From the NCBI RefSeq assembly GCF_026745355.1, contig NC_079209.1, forward strand, positions 29,672,347-29,736,346: a stretch of DNA of 64,000 nucleotides. The letters are read 5' to 3'. This document shows, piece by piece, positions 1-10,429 of the stretch (positions are counted from its first letter, which is position 1; each line of letters starts with the position of its first letter). The position numbers were made by a program, and so were the translations under genes. Source of the stretch: Beta vulgaris subsp. vulgaris. Taxonomy: Eukaryota > Streptophyta > Magnoliopsida > Caryophyllales > Amaranthaceae. The notes under the pieces were generated by a model that was not told the DNA's origin, did not search any database, and worked only from the letters and a program-made list of their open reading frames with translations.

Positions 1-216
1 CAATACTAACATAAATATTGAACCTCTATCAAAATATTAATTTATTACTTTTGCATCTTTGTTTGGTGTCTAATTTCTACATAACTGATATTGTACTATT
101 GTAGACATGTAATACTGTCTAACGTTTAAGAATCCGATGATGAAACATACCGTGGTCTTAACGGTCCGACCCAAGGGTAGAGCAGTCTGAAAATCCTTCC
201 AAAAACTATTTCAAAA
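1..216. other. Flank left of the CACTA element, no gene
   Basis: AT-rich sequence with no coding signal that I can support. It ends in AAA (214-216), the candidate 3-bp target-site duplication of the CACTA element starting at 217. Confidence 0.4.
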
Positions 217-380
217 CACTAGTAGAATAAATGTTTATTGCTGCGGTTAAAAAGTGGCATATTGCGGCGGTTTTGGGCGCGCAGCAATTAAGGGGGCAAC
301 AATAGGTATTAATTATATTGCTACGGTTTTTAGGCCAAACCGCAGTAATATTATAATTTTTTATCTGGATAACACGTAAT

Positions 381-607
381 ATTGCTGCGGTTTCTGGCCC
401 AAAACCGCAGCAATATTGTTAATTAATAACAATAAAAGTAACATTGTTGCGGTTTTGGGCCAGAAACCGCAGCAATATTACTTTTATTGTTATTTAATTA
501 ACAATATTGCTGCGGTTTTGGGCCAGAAACCGCAGCAATATTGTTAATTAAATAACAATAAAAGTAATATTGTTGTGGTTTCTGGCCCAAAACCGCATCA
601 ATATTAC
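381..607. repeat. Alternating palindromic subterminal repeats of the CACTA element
   Basis: Four copies of a roughly 37-bp unit (starting near 383, 443, 502 and 564), each an imperfect palindrome built from AATATTGCTGCGGTTT and its complement around GGCCCA/TGGGCC. The AT-rich spacers (TTAATTAA..AACAATAAAAGTAA) are also inverted relative to each other, so longer cruciforms can form. Seen directly; a role as transposase-binding sites is inferred from other CACTA elements. Confidence 0.85.
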
Positions 608-1091
608 TTTTTTGTTTTTTTTTTAATTTTTTTTGTTATATAATAGTGATTGGGAAGCTATATATATGCAACCTTGAGGAAGCTATGCAACAATATGCTA
701 TTAAATTTTCTGCATAAATTTCAGCAAAGCTCCATTTGTAAATTGGATAAACCCATAATAGGGAATTAACCTGTACAACAACCAATAACATCTCCGAGAT
801 CCACCATCCAAGCAAATCCAAAATTCCATCAAACAACCACCATTATCTCCAACATCCATCATCCAATATTCAAGCCAACAACCAACATCATATTCAACCC
901 AACAACCAACATCATAAATACAATTCCATAATAATCTAACAAAAATATTTAGCGAATCCAACCTGTATATATATATATATATATCATGAAATCCAAAGCA
1001 CTACATACAATGTTGGTTGTTACAAGTTGCAATAATGTATATGTTCGTCTAAAGTTAGAAAAACAAAGAAAATTAACATAAACTAACTAAC

Positions 1092-3405
1092 CTACGCAAT
1101 GCACTCATAAATAAAGTATCTTGCCCACTTATTCTTCACCTCATTGATTTGATCCTCCGTATAAGGATCTTTGGTAAAGGTTTGAGCAACCTGAAAATAA
1201 TTTACCAAAGTTAGCATCAAATAGTTAAATATATTAAATATGAAATGAATAATTATATGAACTTACTTTGTCCATATCCCCCGAACAAAAATATGAAGCG
1301 AGTACGTCAAAAATGTATAACCGCACTCCGTGCCTCCTTGTTGTTGCGGGCACTTTATCAAAAGTTTTAAGAAAATGAGAAAATTTACCGTATAATGAGA
1401 ATAAATTAAGCTTTAAATTGAATCAAGCAATTTTATTATATATACCTCAACATTTTTCCACAAAAGTTCTCCCGAGAACTTTGTAGCCCTCATCCGAAAC
1501 CTCCTAAAACACTTGATAATACAACATCAAATGATTTAGTCTTTAATTGTTGTATGTTATAATCTCAATCCATTTAAAGTATATCAAACGTATACCAACT
1601 TACGCTATCATAGGCGTTCTAAGCTTTAACTTCCGCGGTTTGTGAAAGCTGGCAGAATCGAAGGTATAAATCATCCCGAGCAAGGGATATATGACAAGGA
1701 GCATCCAATGTTGGCTATTGCAAAATTGAACAACAATAATTACTTAAAAAATCACATATCATGCAACAATCAATATTTGTAGATATTAAGATAGAATATT
1801 ACTCTTGAAAGATTGGCGCGAACATGATACTAGCATCTACATCGACGCATCCAATCATAGCCTGCACAATGTACTGCGTTACCTCCTCCGATGAATGCAC
1901 CTCCGTAACGGTGCTTTGCGGACACATCCAACAAACACGTCCAATAGCATCCCCAAATCCATCCAAGTCCGACTACGTAGCCCTAAAAATTGGCAAAAGT
2001 AAACTATATGTGAAAAATACAACTACCATATAATTAAATGTAAAAAAAAATCATAACTTTGATTATTGTTACCTCATGTACACTTGGATAATAGAAATAT
2101 TAATCATTTCTCCTTTCAAAAACTGACCAATATCCTCCTTGGTCAGAAAAGCGGTGCCATCATCTTTCGAATAATGGAACAAGGATCTCGGCAAGGTAAC
2201 ACCAACAGCATCATCGTCTGCGACGGCAAGGGCAAGCGTAACTGCTAACTCCCTGCAGTCTTCAGTGAGGGAGTCCAAGAACGATCGATCGTCGATAGAT
2301 GGACTAAACTGAGAAGCCGAACCGGCTGAATGCAGCTGGCTAGAAGATCTAACAGCCTCCCCCGAAATCCCTTTTTGTTTTTTAGGTGTCGGTGTAACCT
2401 AATAATTATTTTTCAAAACGCGCATAAGATTATGAAATTTTTAAATTGAAAGCTATTATTTTTACAAAAATGGAGGCCTATATGAACAATTACCTCATCA
2501 CTTAACATTTGTGCTAAATTTTTTGGCCATTGCACCCAAGTACCCAAAGCAGTAGCTGTAGTGTCGATCTCATATGCAGGGACGGGAACAGGTAGTGGCA
2601 AATGACCATATTTCTCTATAATTCGATGAATTTTTCGCTTTCAGGTGATCATTCATCATTCTAGACCCATGAACTGTAGTGGTCTCATCAAAAGCATAAG
2701 AATATGCATCTGCCACTAGACAAGTCTCTCCACTAGTTGGATCTACCAAATACAATCGACATGGAACCTCGTCCTAACAGCAACGTAAAGTTCATGTATA
2801 TAAGATATTATTTGATATTATTTGAATAAAACACACATGTAAATATGATAATTATTTGTATAAAGGACATGTATATAGATAATTTTTGTTATAAAGCACA
2901 TGTATATTTAATAATTATATGTACCTTCAGCTGAGGAGAATGAGTGTCGAAAAATCCAGATAGTGGAGTACGTAGCTGAGTGGGCTGTGAAGCAGCTACC
3001 TCAAGAGATGGCCCAGGATATTACCCAGGAGATGGCCCAGGAGATGGCGAGGAGATGGCCCACGATATGGCCCAGGAGATGGCCCAGCAAATGGTGAAGC
3101 AGATGGTGGAACAAATGATCGAATAGGTGGCTGAGTCGGCTGTGTAGAAGATGGCATAGTAAATGGTGGAATAAATGACGGAATAGGTGGCTGAGTGGGC
3201 TGTGTAGGAGATGACACAACAAATGGTGAAAGGAAAAAATGATATAGCCCAACAGGTGACTGAGTAGGTGGCTGAGTAGGTGTCTGTACATGTGAAGGAG
3301 ATGGCCCAGCAGATGGTGAAGGATATGGCCCGGTAGGTGGATGTGTAGGTGACTGAGTGGGCTGTGAAATCATCACATTCTTCATATATGTGGCGATATC
3401 CTTCA
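1092..3405 (-). pseudogene. CACTA-encoded Ulp1-type (C48) cysteine protease, broken
   Basis: Minus-strand exons can be traced by matching splice sites: about 3405-2925 (Pro/Thr/Ser-rich, PTQPP repeats), 2773-2494, 2398-2073, 1982-1803, 1714-1604, 1503-1446, 1352-1267 and 1190-1092. The C-terminal half has the C48 signatures in order: HWMLLVI (catalytic His), TFDSA (Asp), CPQQ (Gln) and ECGY (Cys), then a tail with YTEDQINEV and W-ARYF. The gene is dead. A TAG lies in frame at 1973-1975; a T5 run at 2631-2635 shifts the frame between the VHG and PLPVPVP segments; and the ECG segment is out of frame with the last exon. Known family members are SUMO-protease-like proteins of CACTA and some MULE elements; their job in transposition is unclear. 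Confidence 0.8.
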
Positions 3406-3655
3406 TGGTTTGGTTAGTCCTCTTAGTTTGACCATCAGTCGCAGGGTGAAAGCAGTTACAATAACCTAAATAGTATCATTACCACTCCTCGTTCTAGGCA
3501 AAGCAGTTACAAAATCCATAGAAATAGAATCCCACTTCCATGCAGGAACCTCTAAGGATTGAACCTTCCCCATGGGTTTCTTATGATCTATCTTCACTTT
3601 CTTACAGGTTAGGCACTTAGACGCATATTCGGCTACCTCACGCTTCATGTCTTCA
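3406..3655 (-). mobile_element. Ty3/gypsy integrase fragment
   Basis: Minus-strand integrase sequence: the zinc-binding tail (MKREVAEYASKCLTC) and the core start with its first catalytic Asp (SMDFVTALP). It is the same family as gypsy copy 2 at 61.3-61.7 kb. Relative to copy 2 it carries an internal deletion: the segment matching about 61297-61340 is joined directly to that matching about 61550 onward. It abuts the CACTA protease exon at about 3405 with no LTR, so it arrived by rearrangement or is a heavily deleted remnant. Confidence 0.75.
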
Positions 3656-4213
3656 AAGGCTTAGATACTCTAGTACCTACATGAATTCATTGATGCATGT
3701 CATCATTTTTCACGGTCTAACCTTGAATCTCAACTTGAAAAATATACCCTTTCACTTCTTCCCCCCCCCACCTTACTATGGAGATTATTTCCTCTAGATC
3801 TTCTTATATCTTCCCAAAGCTTTACTCCAGGTCTTCTTTTTTTTTTTCGGAAAATTACGTACAAAGAACTAGGTTAGATTTCCTCAAAGTGGTTTGGGAG
3901 AATGAACACGGAAGAAGAAGAAAAAAAAAGAGGGAGGGAGGAGGAACCTTCTGGTTAACGTGCAACAAGGGTTAGAGGAGGGAGAGTGTGTAGCTACCAA
4001 ACGGTGGAATTTAAGAGTTTTGAAAGTTGTGTTGTCAACCTAGAGGTGTTTACTACTTAGTCCAATCCCCAATTTGACTTTTCCCTTTATTTTGAATGAA
4101 ATAATCTCTCCCTCTTCAAAATGTTATCTAGCATTCCCTAACCCAACTTAACTCCATATTCGGGCTCCAAAATCTCTTGTTAATATAACTAAATGATGGA
4201 TATATACTTAGCC
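3656..4213. other. Intergenic, no gene seen
   Basis: Contains homopolymer runs (C near 3761, T near 3838) and purine-rich stretches but no coding signal. Positions 4209-4213 (TAGCC) are the left target duplication of the next element. Confidence 0.5.
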
Positions 4214-5813
4214 TGTAATAGCCCATATTTTGATCATGTTTTAGTTAACGTTAATTATGTTTATTAGTTATTAAGTTTTCATATCAAATGGGAATCTACT
4301 TGAGAATTATTATTTTATATTCTATTATCTCATTGTGGGTTTTATGAAAATGAGGGTATTTGAGTTTAGTTTTAAGTAAAAGAAAAGAAATTATTATATT
4401 TTAAAGAGATCTTCATTCTCTCTCTCTTCGTGGCTGTTCAAGAGAAGCTTTTTACTTCTTTTCCTCTTTGTGTCATTTTGTGATGCATCCAACCAAGGTC
4501 TTATTTTTTATGTGTCAATTATTCATAAATCAACTAGGTTCTATCAATCTAGAAAAAAAATACTTGTTGATATAATCTCCTTCTAGAAATCTAGAGAATT
4601 AAACCCCACTCCTCTATTTTATCCACCTCCTTCTAATTCAATCTCTCTCCTCTAATTTTCTTGGTCCTAAAGTTGCTGCCGAATTATTTGCTCAAAAGCG
4701 ATGGCATACAGTTGGTTTTTGGAAATATATGCTAAATGAAAGTTGTAGATCTCTTCAAGATATTCAATTTAGGCTCAAAAATCACTCAATTCCGACTTGT
4801 GTACTATGAGTTATGCCTATTGCAACTTTGGTGTTGCTACCTTCATTTCTCTCTCCTCTGTTTTCGTCAATCTGTTTCTGCGATTTTCTCCAATATTCAA
4901 TCCAAATTTTCTCCTTGTTTCTTCATCAAAGTTGTAGATCTCTTTGAGTTATTGAATTTAGCCACAAAAATTGTCCAATTCGGAGTTCGGAGCTGTGAGT
5001 TATGACCTTTGCAAGTTTGGTCTTGCTGCTGTCATTTTCCTTCGAGGTTTTGCGATTTTTGCTGCAGTTTCGTGGTTGCTGCTGCTGTTATTGTGTTCAT
5101 GTTGGTGCTCCTACTTCATTTCTTCTACTCTTTAGTGTATTAATGAATGTATAAAGTTAAAATCTTACTTCATTTTTCTTCAAAATGCTAAGAACAAATT
5201 CAAATGTATTATTGTTGGATTGAATTAGCAAATTCAGCTCTAAACCTTGGTTTTCTTGGTTTTGATGGCAAAAATCAACATGTGGTTGTATGTTAGAGCT
5301 AAAGATTGAATCTTTCTTTTTTTTTATCCATGGATTGAAGTTGTTTTGGAATTTGTAAATCCTAGTTTATAATCATCTTCATTTTCCTATATTAACTTTA
5401 GTAAATCAGATAATATACATTATATTTCTATGAAACTCTAGACCATGATTTCGTATTGCCAATTAGTGTCAAAATTTCCAGAGATTCCGTTAATTAAATT
5501 GGGTTTATAAGATTCTTGTTGATTAGTGAAAAATGTGAGTAGACTAGTGAGATGGTTTGTGCATAAGGGTTGTATTAGTTTATAAAGGAGTTTAGAAAGT
5601 ATGGCAAGTCAATTTATTTATGAGAATTGAGTAATAAGAACGAATGTTAATTATTGTTATTATTGTTGTGGACCCATAACCCACAGGTCCAGGATCATTT
5701 TATAGATTATATTTCCGCTGTGATGAATGTAAATTCGAGGTTATTAAGTGTTAATTGAGATTTATAAATGTTAAGTGTAATTAGCTAGCAGCTCGGAAGT
5801 GCGGGCTGTTACA
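4214..5813. mobile_element. Solo LTR (1.6 kb) with perfect 5-bp target duplication
   Basis: It starts TGTAATAGCCC and ends GGGCTGTTACA, an 11-bp imperfect terminal inverted repeat of the TG..CA type. It is flanked by TAGCC at 4209-4213 and again at 5814-5818. No internal domain, primer-binding site or polypurine tract accompanies it, so it is a solo LTR left by unequal recombination of a gypsy-type element. Inside, a unit starting AAAGTTGTAGATCTCTT occurs at about 4739 and again at about 4928, a diverged tandem duplication of about 190 bp. Confidence 0.85.
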
Positions 5814-6116
5814 TAGCCCATACATGGAAGGGTTCAAAATATTTTTTTTTTGGATTTTTCTCCCCTTCATCTTTGCGCCTTATAGGGATTATAGTCTAAG
5901 GTTTCAAATCTGATATAGAACTTGTTATTAATCAATGTTGTCTTCTAAATTTCCTTCCAAGATTTGTTTATTCCTCCTATTTTCTCCAAATATAATTTAA
6001 TCAAATTAACTACTTCATAACTTAGGTAGTCCTTCACTCTTGTTTGGCCTACTATGGTTATATAAAGGAACTTTTCTATGATGACTTTGATCCTAAGTGA
6101 AACCTTTGCACGGTTA
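5814..6116. other. Intergenic, no gene seen
   Basis: Short AT-rich spacer between the solo LTR and the fold-back element; no coding or repeat signal supported. Confidence 0.5.
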
Positions 6117-6125
6117 AAATTTATA

Positions 6126-6721
6126 AGAAAATTTTGTCAGAAACCACCTTTTAGAATTACTTTTTTGTGAGAAACCATCTTTTAAAAAAATTTGGTTAAA
6201 CATCCACCTTTTTGGTTCTTTTTTTTGTTGGAAGCCACCACTTGCCGGAATCTGGCATTGACCATCAGATTTTCGCCATTTTTTCAGATTTGCGTCATTT
6301 CTTCCACCTGAGATGTCGGGGGATGCGAGGGAGGTGATGGGCTAGGGCTAGGAGGGTGGGGATGGTCGTGGGGGGGGGGGTGTTTGTCGGCGGGTTGCGA
6401 GGGAGGAGGGGGGTTGCCGGGGGATGTGAGAAGGAAGGGGGGTTGCCGGGAATGCGAGGGGGAAGGGTGGGTTGCTGGGGATGTGAGGGGGGAGGGTGGG
6501 TTGCCGGGGATGCGAGGGGGGAGGGGGAGAAAGATAAAGCGGGGAAAATGGCAAAAATCTGATGGTCAACGCCGGAAAATCAAGGTCAACGCTGGATTCC
6601 GACAAGTGGTGGCTTCCAACAAAAAAAAGAACCAAAAAGGTGGCTAATTAACCTATTTTTTTAAAAAGGTGGTTTCTCACAAAAAAGTGATTATAAAAGG
6701 TGGTTTCTGACAAATTTTTTC
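6126..6721. mobile_element. Mutator-like fold-back MITE with 9-bp target duplication
   Basis: A long inverted repeat of about 160 bp per arm (about 6126-6290 and 6552-6721). Both arms carry the same segments (GTCAGAAACCACC, GAGAAACCA, GGAAGCCACCACTTG and their complements). The flanks are the 9-bp direct repeat AAATTTATA at 6117-6125 and 6722-6730, the length typical of Mutator-like elements. The loop holds a G-rich minisatellite. No transposase is present, so it is non-autonomous. Confidence 0.85.
6305..6530. repeat. G-rich minisatellite inside the MITE
   Basis: Repeats of a roughly 37-bp unit based on GGGTTGCCGGGGATGCGAG with runs of four or more G. Open frames across it on both strands are repeat artefacts. 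Confidence 0.8.
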
Positions 6722-6730
6722 AAATTTATA

Positions 6731-7087
6731 TGCAAGTTGATTTCCTTATTCAAAAACGATTTCTACAACAATATTACTAACAATACTTATGTGTAATATT
6801 TTTGTGCACACATATAAAGTGATAAAAGTGTTTTCACTAGGTTATTGGTTTCAAGTCGTTACAGTCAGACATAAATTGGAACTTAATTAGACATTAGTAT
6901 CTATAGCAGTGATTACTTAGAACGTGGGATTACAACATTCCTCAACTAGAGGAGCACATTCCGTTGTAGTACCCATGATCTCCATGATCTATGTGAAACG
7001 TGGGTGATGGAAATGTTGATGTTTCCTTAATTTAAGTAACTACTTAAGTTGTAAATCGAAACCCTGATTTAATTAAAAAGTATTGTA
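6731..7087. other. Intergenic, no gene seen
   Basis: AT-rich, no supported feature. Confidence 0.4.
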
Positions 7088-7137
7088 CTCCCTCCGTGTA
7101 ATACCCCAAATTTTCAAAGTTATTTTACAAAGATAGA
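7088..7137. other. Nested junction: Stowaway terminus, LTR start, gypsy pol
   Basis: CTCCCTCCG (7088-7096, preceded by TA at about 7086) matches a Stowaway MITE terminus. It is cut at 7097 by TGTAATACCCC, the reverse complement of the right edge of the LTR at 10430-12954. By about 7138 the sequence is gypsy reverse transcriptase. At least three elements meet within 50 bp. Confidence 0.55.
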
Positions 7138-7966
7138 CAAAACTCACATTAGAGAACTTGGCATATATTTGGTTTTTCCTCAATGTCTCCAAAATAATCC
7201 TCAAGTGCTCATAATGCTCAGCTTCATTCCTCGAATATATTAGTATGCCATCAATGAAAACCACCACAAACTTATCTAGAAACTCATGAAAGATCCTATT
7301 CAGTAAATCCATAAATATAGCAGGAGCATTTGTTAACCCAAATGGCATCACAGTGAACGCATAGTGACCATAACGCGTTCTAAAGGCAGTCTTAGGTACA
7401 TCCTTATCGGCTACCCTCAATTGATGATATCCTGAACGTAAGTCGATCTTTGATAACACACTTGCTCCATTTAATTGGTCTAATAGGTCATCTGTTCTAG
7501 GCAAAGGGTATTTATTTTTTATGGTTACATTGTTCAACTCCCTATAATCAATACATTGCCTCATGCTTCCATCCTTTTTCTTTACAAATAACACATGAGC
7601 TCCCCAAGGTGATGCACTCGGCCTAATATAACCTTTATCTAAGAGCTCTTGCAATTGCATCTTCAACTCACTCATCTCAGGAGGTGCCATTCTATAGGGT
7701 GCCTTAAATATAGGTGCAGTTCCAGGGACTAAGTCTATAGTGAACTCAACAGCTCTAGCAGGTGGCATACCTGAAATCTCACTTGCAAACACATCCATAA
7801 ATTCGTTCATTATCGGGACATCCTCAAGTTTTAACTCGGTTTCCTTACTCACATCCTGCACACTACAGAAAAATAGCTCACACCGCTTTCTCATCAATTT
7901 CCTCACTTGCATAGCAGAGATAACTCCAAACTTCTTTGGTTTCCCAAAACGTCTATAGGAGGTCAA
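7138..7966 (-). pseudogene. Gypsy copy 1 reverse transcriptase, truncated, catalytic Asp lost
   Basis: RT motifs in order on the minus strand: [52 protein letters not shown], then the catalytic box reading [11 protein letters not shown]. Ty3/gypsy RTs need two Asp there (F/Y-x-DD; copy 2 has FIDD), so the second Asp has become Gly and polymerase activity would be lost. The frame runs into unrelated sequence below about 7138, so RNase H and integrase are absent. The upstream part carries [19 protein letters not shown], the usual pre-RT linker. Confidence 0.85.
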
Positions 7967-8245
7967 TTTTCCCCAAAGGGTTTCTCAACACTACCTTCTG
8001 AATCTCACAATCGATATTGGCCTTATAACGACTTAACCAATTCATCCCAAAAATCACATCTAGGTCTCCCAAATCAAATTCTATTAAGTCAGACGGAAAG
8101 ACACAACCTCCTATTTTCAAAGGCATATTTCTAAACAACTTGGTACATACACCTTATGATTTCTCCAGTAGGTATACTAATAGGCAAATCAATCACTTTG
8201 AAATCTACTAACCCCAATTGAATTTCCTTAGTCAACCCTTGCTCA
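7953..8245 (-). pseudogene. Gypsy copy 1 protease remnant fused to gag
   Basis: The C-terminal part of a retropepsin-like domain is recognisable (PSDLIEFDLGDLDVIFGMNW, with the family hallmark D-V-I-x-G-M-x-W). The active-site DTG/DSG region is missing: the frame passes from a gag segment (FEQGLTKEIQLGL) straight into the protease interior (VDF..DLPISI). Copy 2 has the same join. Confidence 0.7.
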
Positions 8246-8800
8246 AATCACTGAGCCTTTAACTCCTCAGTGGCTATTACTCCAAGTGCAAATCTAGACA
8301 ATGCTATGAATTTGCTATAATACTCAGACATGGTCATACTTCCCATCCTAAGGTTGATAAACTCTTGCACCTTTAATTTCCTCATAAAAGTAGGGTAAAA
8401 TTTTTCTCTTAAAACAGCAATAAAGGATTCCCAAATAAACTCTTTCACAATACTAAGTATAATCTCATTCTCTTTCCACCATAAGTCAGTCTCATCTTTC
8501 AGATACGGTATAACTTGACCTACTTTCATACTCTCAGGACAATTCACAACCCCAAAAATCTTTTCAAACGCGCTAATCCGACTCTCTAAGAGGATAGGTC
8601 AGCTTACCCCTTAAGGTACGACGGTTTAATCTTAGTTAGTCTCTCAATCATGTCCCCATCAAAATCGGGATTCTCAGGTCTTTCTTGAGTCAATTTCTCT
8701 GCCAATAGGCGAGTAGCAAAAGCTAATTAAGGCATCATTGTTGTTTGACACTCTACTTCGCAACTGAAATTTTACGTAACTCTACTTTGGTTTCGGTTTA
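8246..8800 (-). pseudogene. Gypsy copy 1 gag remnant
   Basis: A retrotransposon Gag core is seen: YLKDETDLWW, EFIWESFIAVLREKFYP, QEFINLRMGSMTMSEYYSKF and ATEELKAQ. An in-frame TGA follows LKAQ (before FEQG). No CCHC knuckle is present. Upstream frames (8560-8800) are interrupted. Non-functional. Confidence 0.7.
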
Positions 8801-9774
8801 GACTTACTTGCCATTTCCTACAAAGGCAACATTTGATTTGACCATAAAGATCGCCTCAACAAACAATTTCTCGACTAGTTTCAAGTTCAACATGAATTGT
8901 TCTCTAATAATCACACAATCATCCATGTAAAATATATTCACATCAACATGCAAGTAGAAACAAACAGGCAATAATATAATCACATAATGAAAAATAATTA
9001 AATAATAAAAAATTTCCCATCACGTGCCCAGTATAAATTCTTACTCACGCATATAAATAAATAATAGCTTTTATTCCTCAATCAATAATAAGAATATTCT
9101 CCCAATCCAAAATAACCAACTTATATATTCCTTAACAATATAAGATGCTAAATAAGGAAATTTAACCCATTGTAGCGTGACTACTTTCTAACAACTAATC
9201 TTAAAGCATAAATAAATACTCTATGGAATTACACCATCATTCTCATCCTTATTTCCTTTATATGGAGTAAACATTTCATCTTCAAAGTCTACATAGTCTT
9301 CACTATAATAATATTAATAACAATAATAATCTGAATTCCTAGATCTAGTAGATCTTCAAAACCTTTTGGGTTGATGTCCATTTTCATCCACCTCTAAATC
9401 ACTTACATCACTCAGATAAGGTCTCCAAATAATATTGTAGATGTCCTTTCAGGTTTGCACTCTAGTACAATCAAACTCTTGAATTACTTCATATATCGCT
9501 AACAGGGATGCCTACTTTTAACACATAATGTCTAATGATCGCCAGGCTAATGGAACTATAACTTCCAGGCTCATGACATCGAAAATTATCATCATCACTC
9601 AATACAATTAGGTTATGATGGCTTCCTACTCTATTAACTTGTCTGACAGACATAGTTAGGGATCTACAATAAATAAACTTATTCTAATGGATATACTTAG
9701 TACTCGCCCTGAACGCAATTCCCAACAATAAACAATAAAGGTTGCCATTAACATCATAGGCATAAGAATATAAC

Positions 9775-9920
9775 ACTTAACAGGCAAGAAAAATATAAAC
9801 AGCTACTAGGGAAGAAAAATATAATGCATCAGTTAGCAGGGAAGAAAAATATAATGCATCATTAGCAGGGAAGAAAAATAATAATGCATCATTAGCAGGG
9901 AAGAAAAATAATAATGATGC
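9775..9920. repeat. About 30-bp tandem repeat in the gypsy leader
   Basis: Five successive units sharing AGCAGGGAAGAAAAATA followed by ATGCATCATT, with small changes in the outer units. Confidence 0.8.
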
Positions 9921-10059
9921 TGAACTAACTATTCAATGCAGGCATATAATAAATCTATCATATATGCTCTTCCTATACTACCCATTCTCACAATGCAATA
10001 ATATAAACTCTGAAGGCATGAAAATATAATGCAGACACTTTTGTAAATAATATTACTTA

Positions 10060-10290
10060 AAGTGTCTAAAAAAAAAATTTCGAGTTGGGAAAAAAAAATT
10101 TCGGACTATTTCTTTCGAGAAAAGAAAAATTTCGAATTACAAAAAAAAAATTCGGACTTACCAACATATTCGAAAACAAAATCCCGAAGCACTATGATTT
10201 TTCGAAAAATTTCGAACACTAAAAGAAATTTCGAATAAAAAAAAATTCGAACCATCCAGATTTCGGTTATGTAAAAAATTTCAGTCTAAA
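10060..10290. repeat. Cluster of AAATTTCGA motifs in A-runs
   Basis: The motif AATTTCG or AATTCGGA occurs about ten times in 230 bp, separated by runs of A. It looks like a degenerate array grown from a poly-A tract. Confidence 0.65.
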
Positions 10291-10414
10291 AACCAAATAT
10301 ATACTCTATATAAGTTTTCAAAATGAATAAGTAGGAGCAATTCTAAAGTTTCCTTCAAATAACTAGTAAGCTAGTTAGTTAATTAGGCGCCTATAAGTTT
10401 TAAAATAACATAAA

Positions 10415-10426
10415 GCTCTGATACCA
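10415..10426 (-). other. Primer-binding site (initiator tRNA-Met type), gypsy copy 1
   Basis: Minus strand reads TGGTATCAGAGC, the standard plant retrotransposon PBS complementary to the 3' end of initiator tRNA-Met, three bases inside the LTR edge. It fixes the element's orientation. Confidence 0.9.
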
Positions 10427-10429
10427 CTT

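Larger units (their letters stand above)
217..3405 (-). mobile_element. CACTA (En/Spm) transposon, left end with protease gene, truncated
   Basis: The left edge reads CACTAGTAGAAT at 217, the conserved CACTA terminus, preceded by AAA as a possible 3-bp target duplication. Next come subterminal repeats built on a TGCGGTTT core (238-607), as expected for transposase-binding subterminal regions. Inside is a minus-strand, multi-exon Ulp1-type protease pseudogene of the kind carried by plant CACTA elements. No transposase and no right terminus are visible. At about 3405 the sequence jumps into a Ty3/gypsy integrase scrap, so the element is truncated or rearranged there. The stretch 620-1091 is non-coding and includes a TA microsatellite at about 966-984. 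Confidence 0.75.
8801..10414 (-). other. Untranslated leader of gypsy copy 1, with two simple-repeat blocks
   Basis: Between gag and the primer-binding site there is no convincing reading frame. It holds a tandem repeat near 9775-9920 and a poly-A/TTCGAA-rich block near 10060-10290. Expected position for a long retrotransposon leader. Confidence 0.5.

Noticed and set aside
381..607. CRISPR-like array
   Set aside because: Repeats alternate in orientation, the spacers are themselves repeats, and the context is a plant CACTA end.
2996..3406. Two overlapping Pro-rich and Leu/His-rich proteins
   Set aside because: One DNA repeat read in two frames; only the Pro/Thr frame fits the exon structure of the CACTA protease gene.
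6348..6647. Gly-rich and Pro-rich open frames on both strands
   Set aside because: They read through a G-rich minisatellite in a MITE loop; no start context and no conserved protein.
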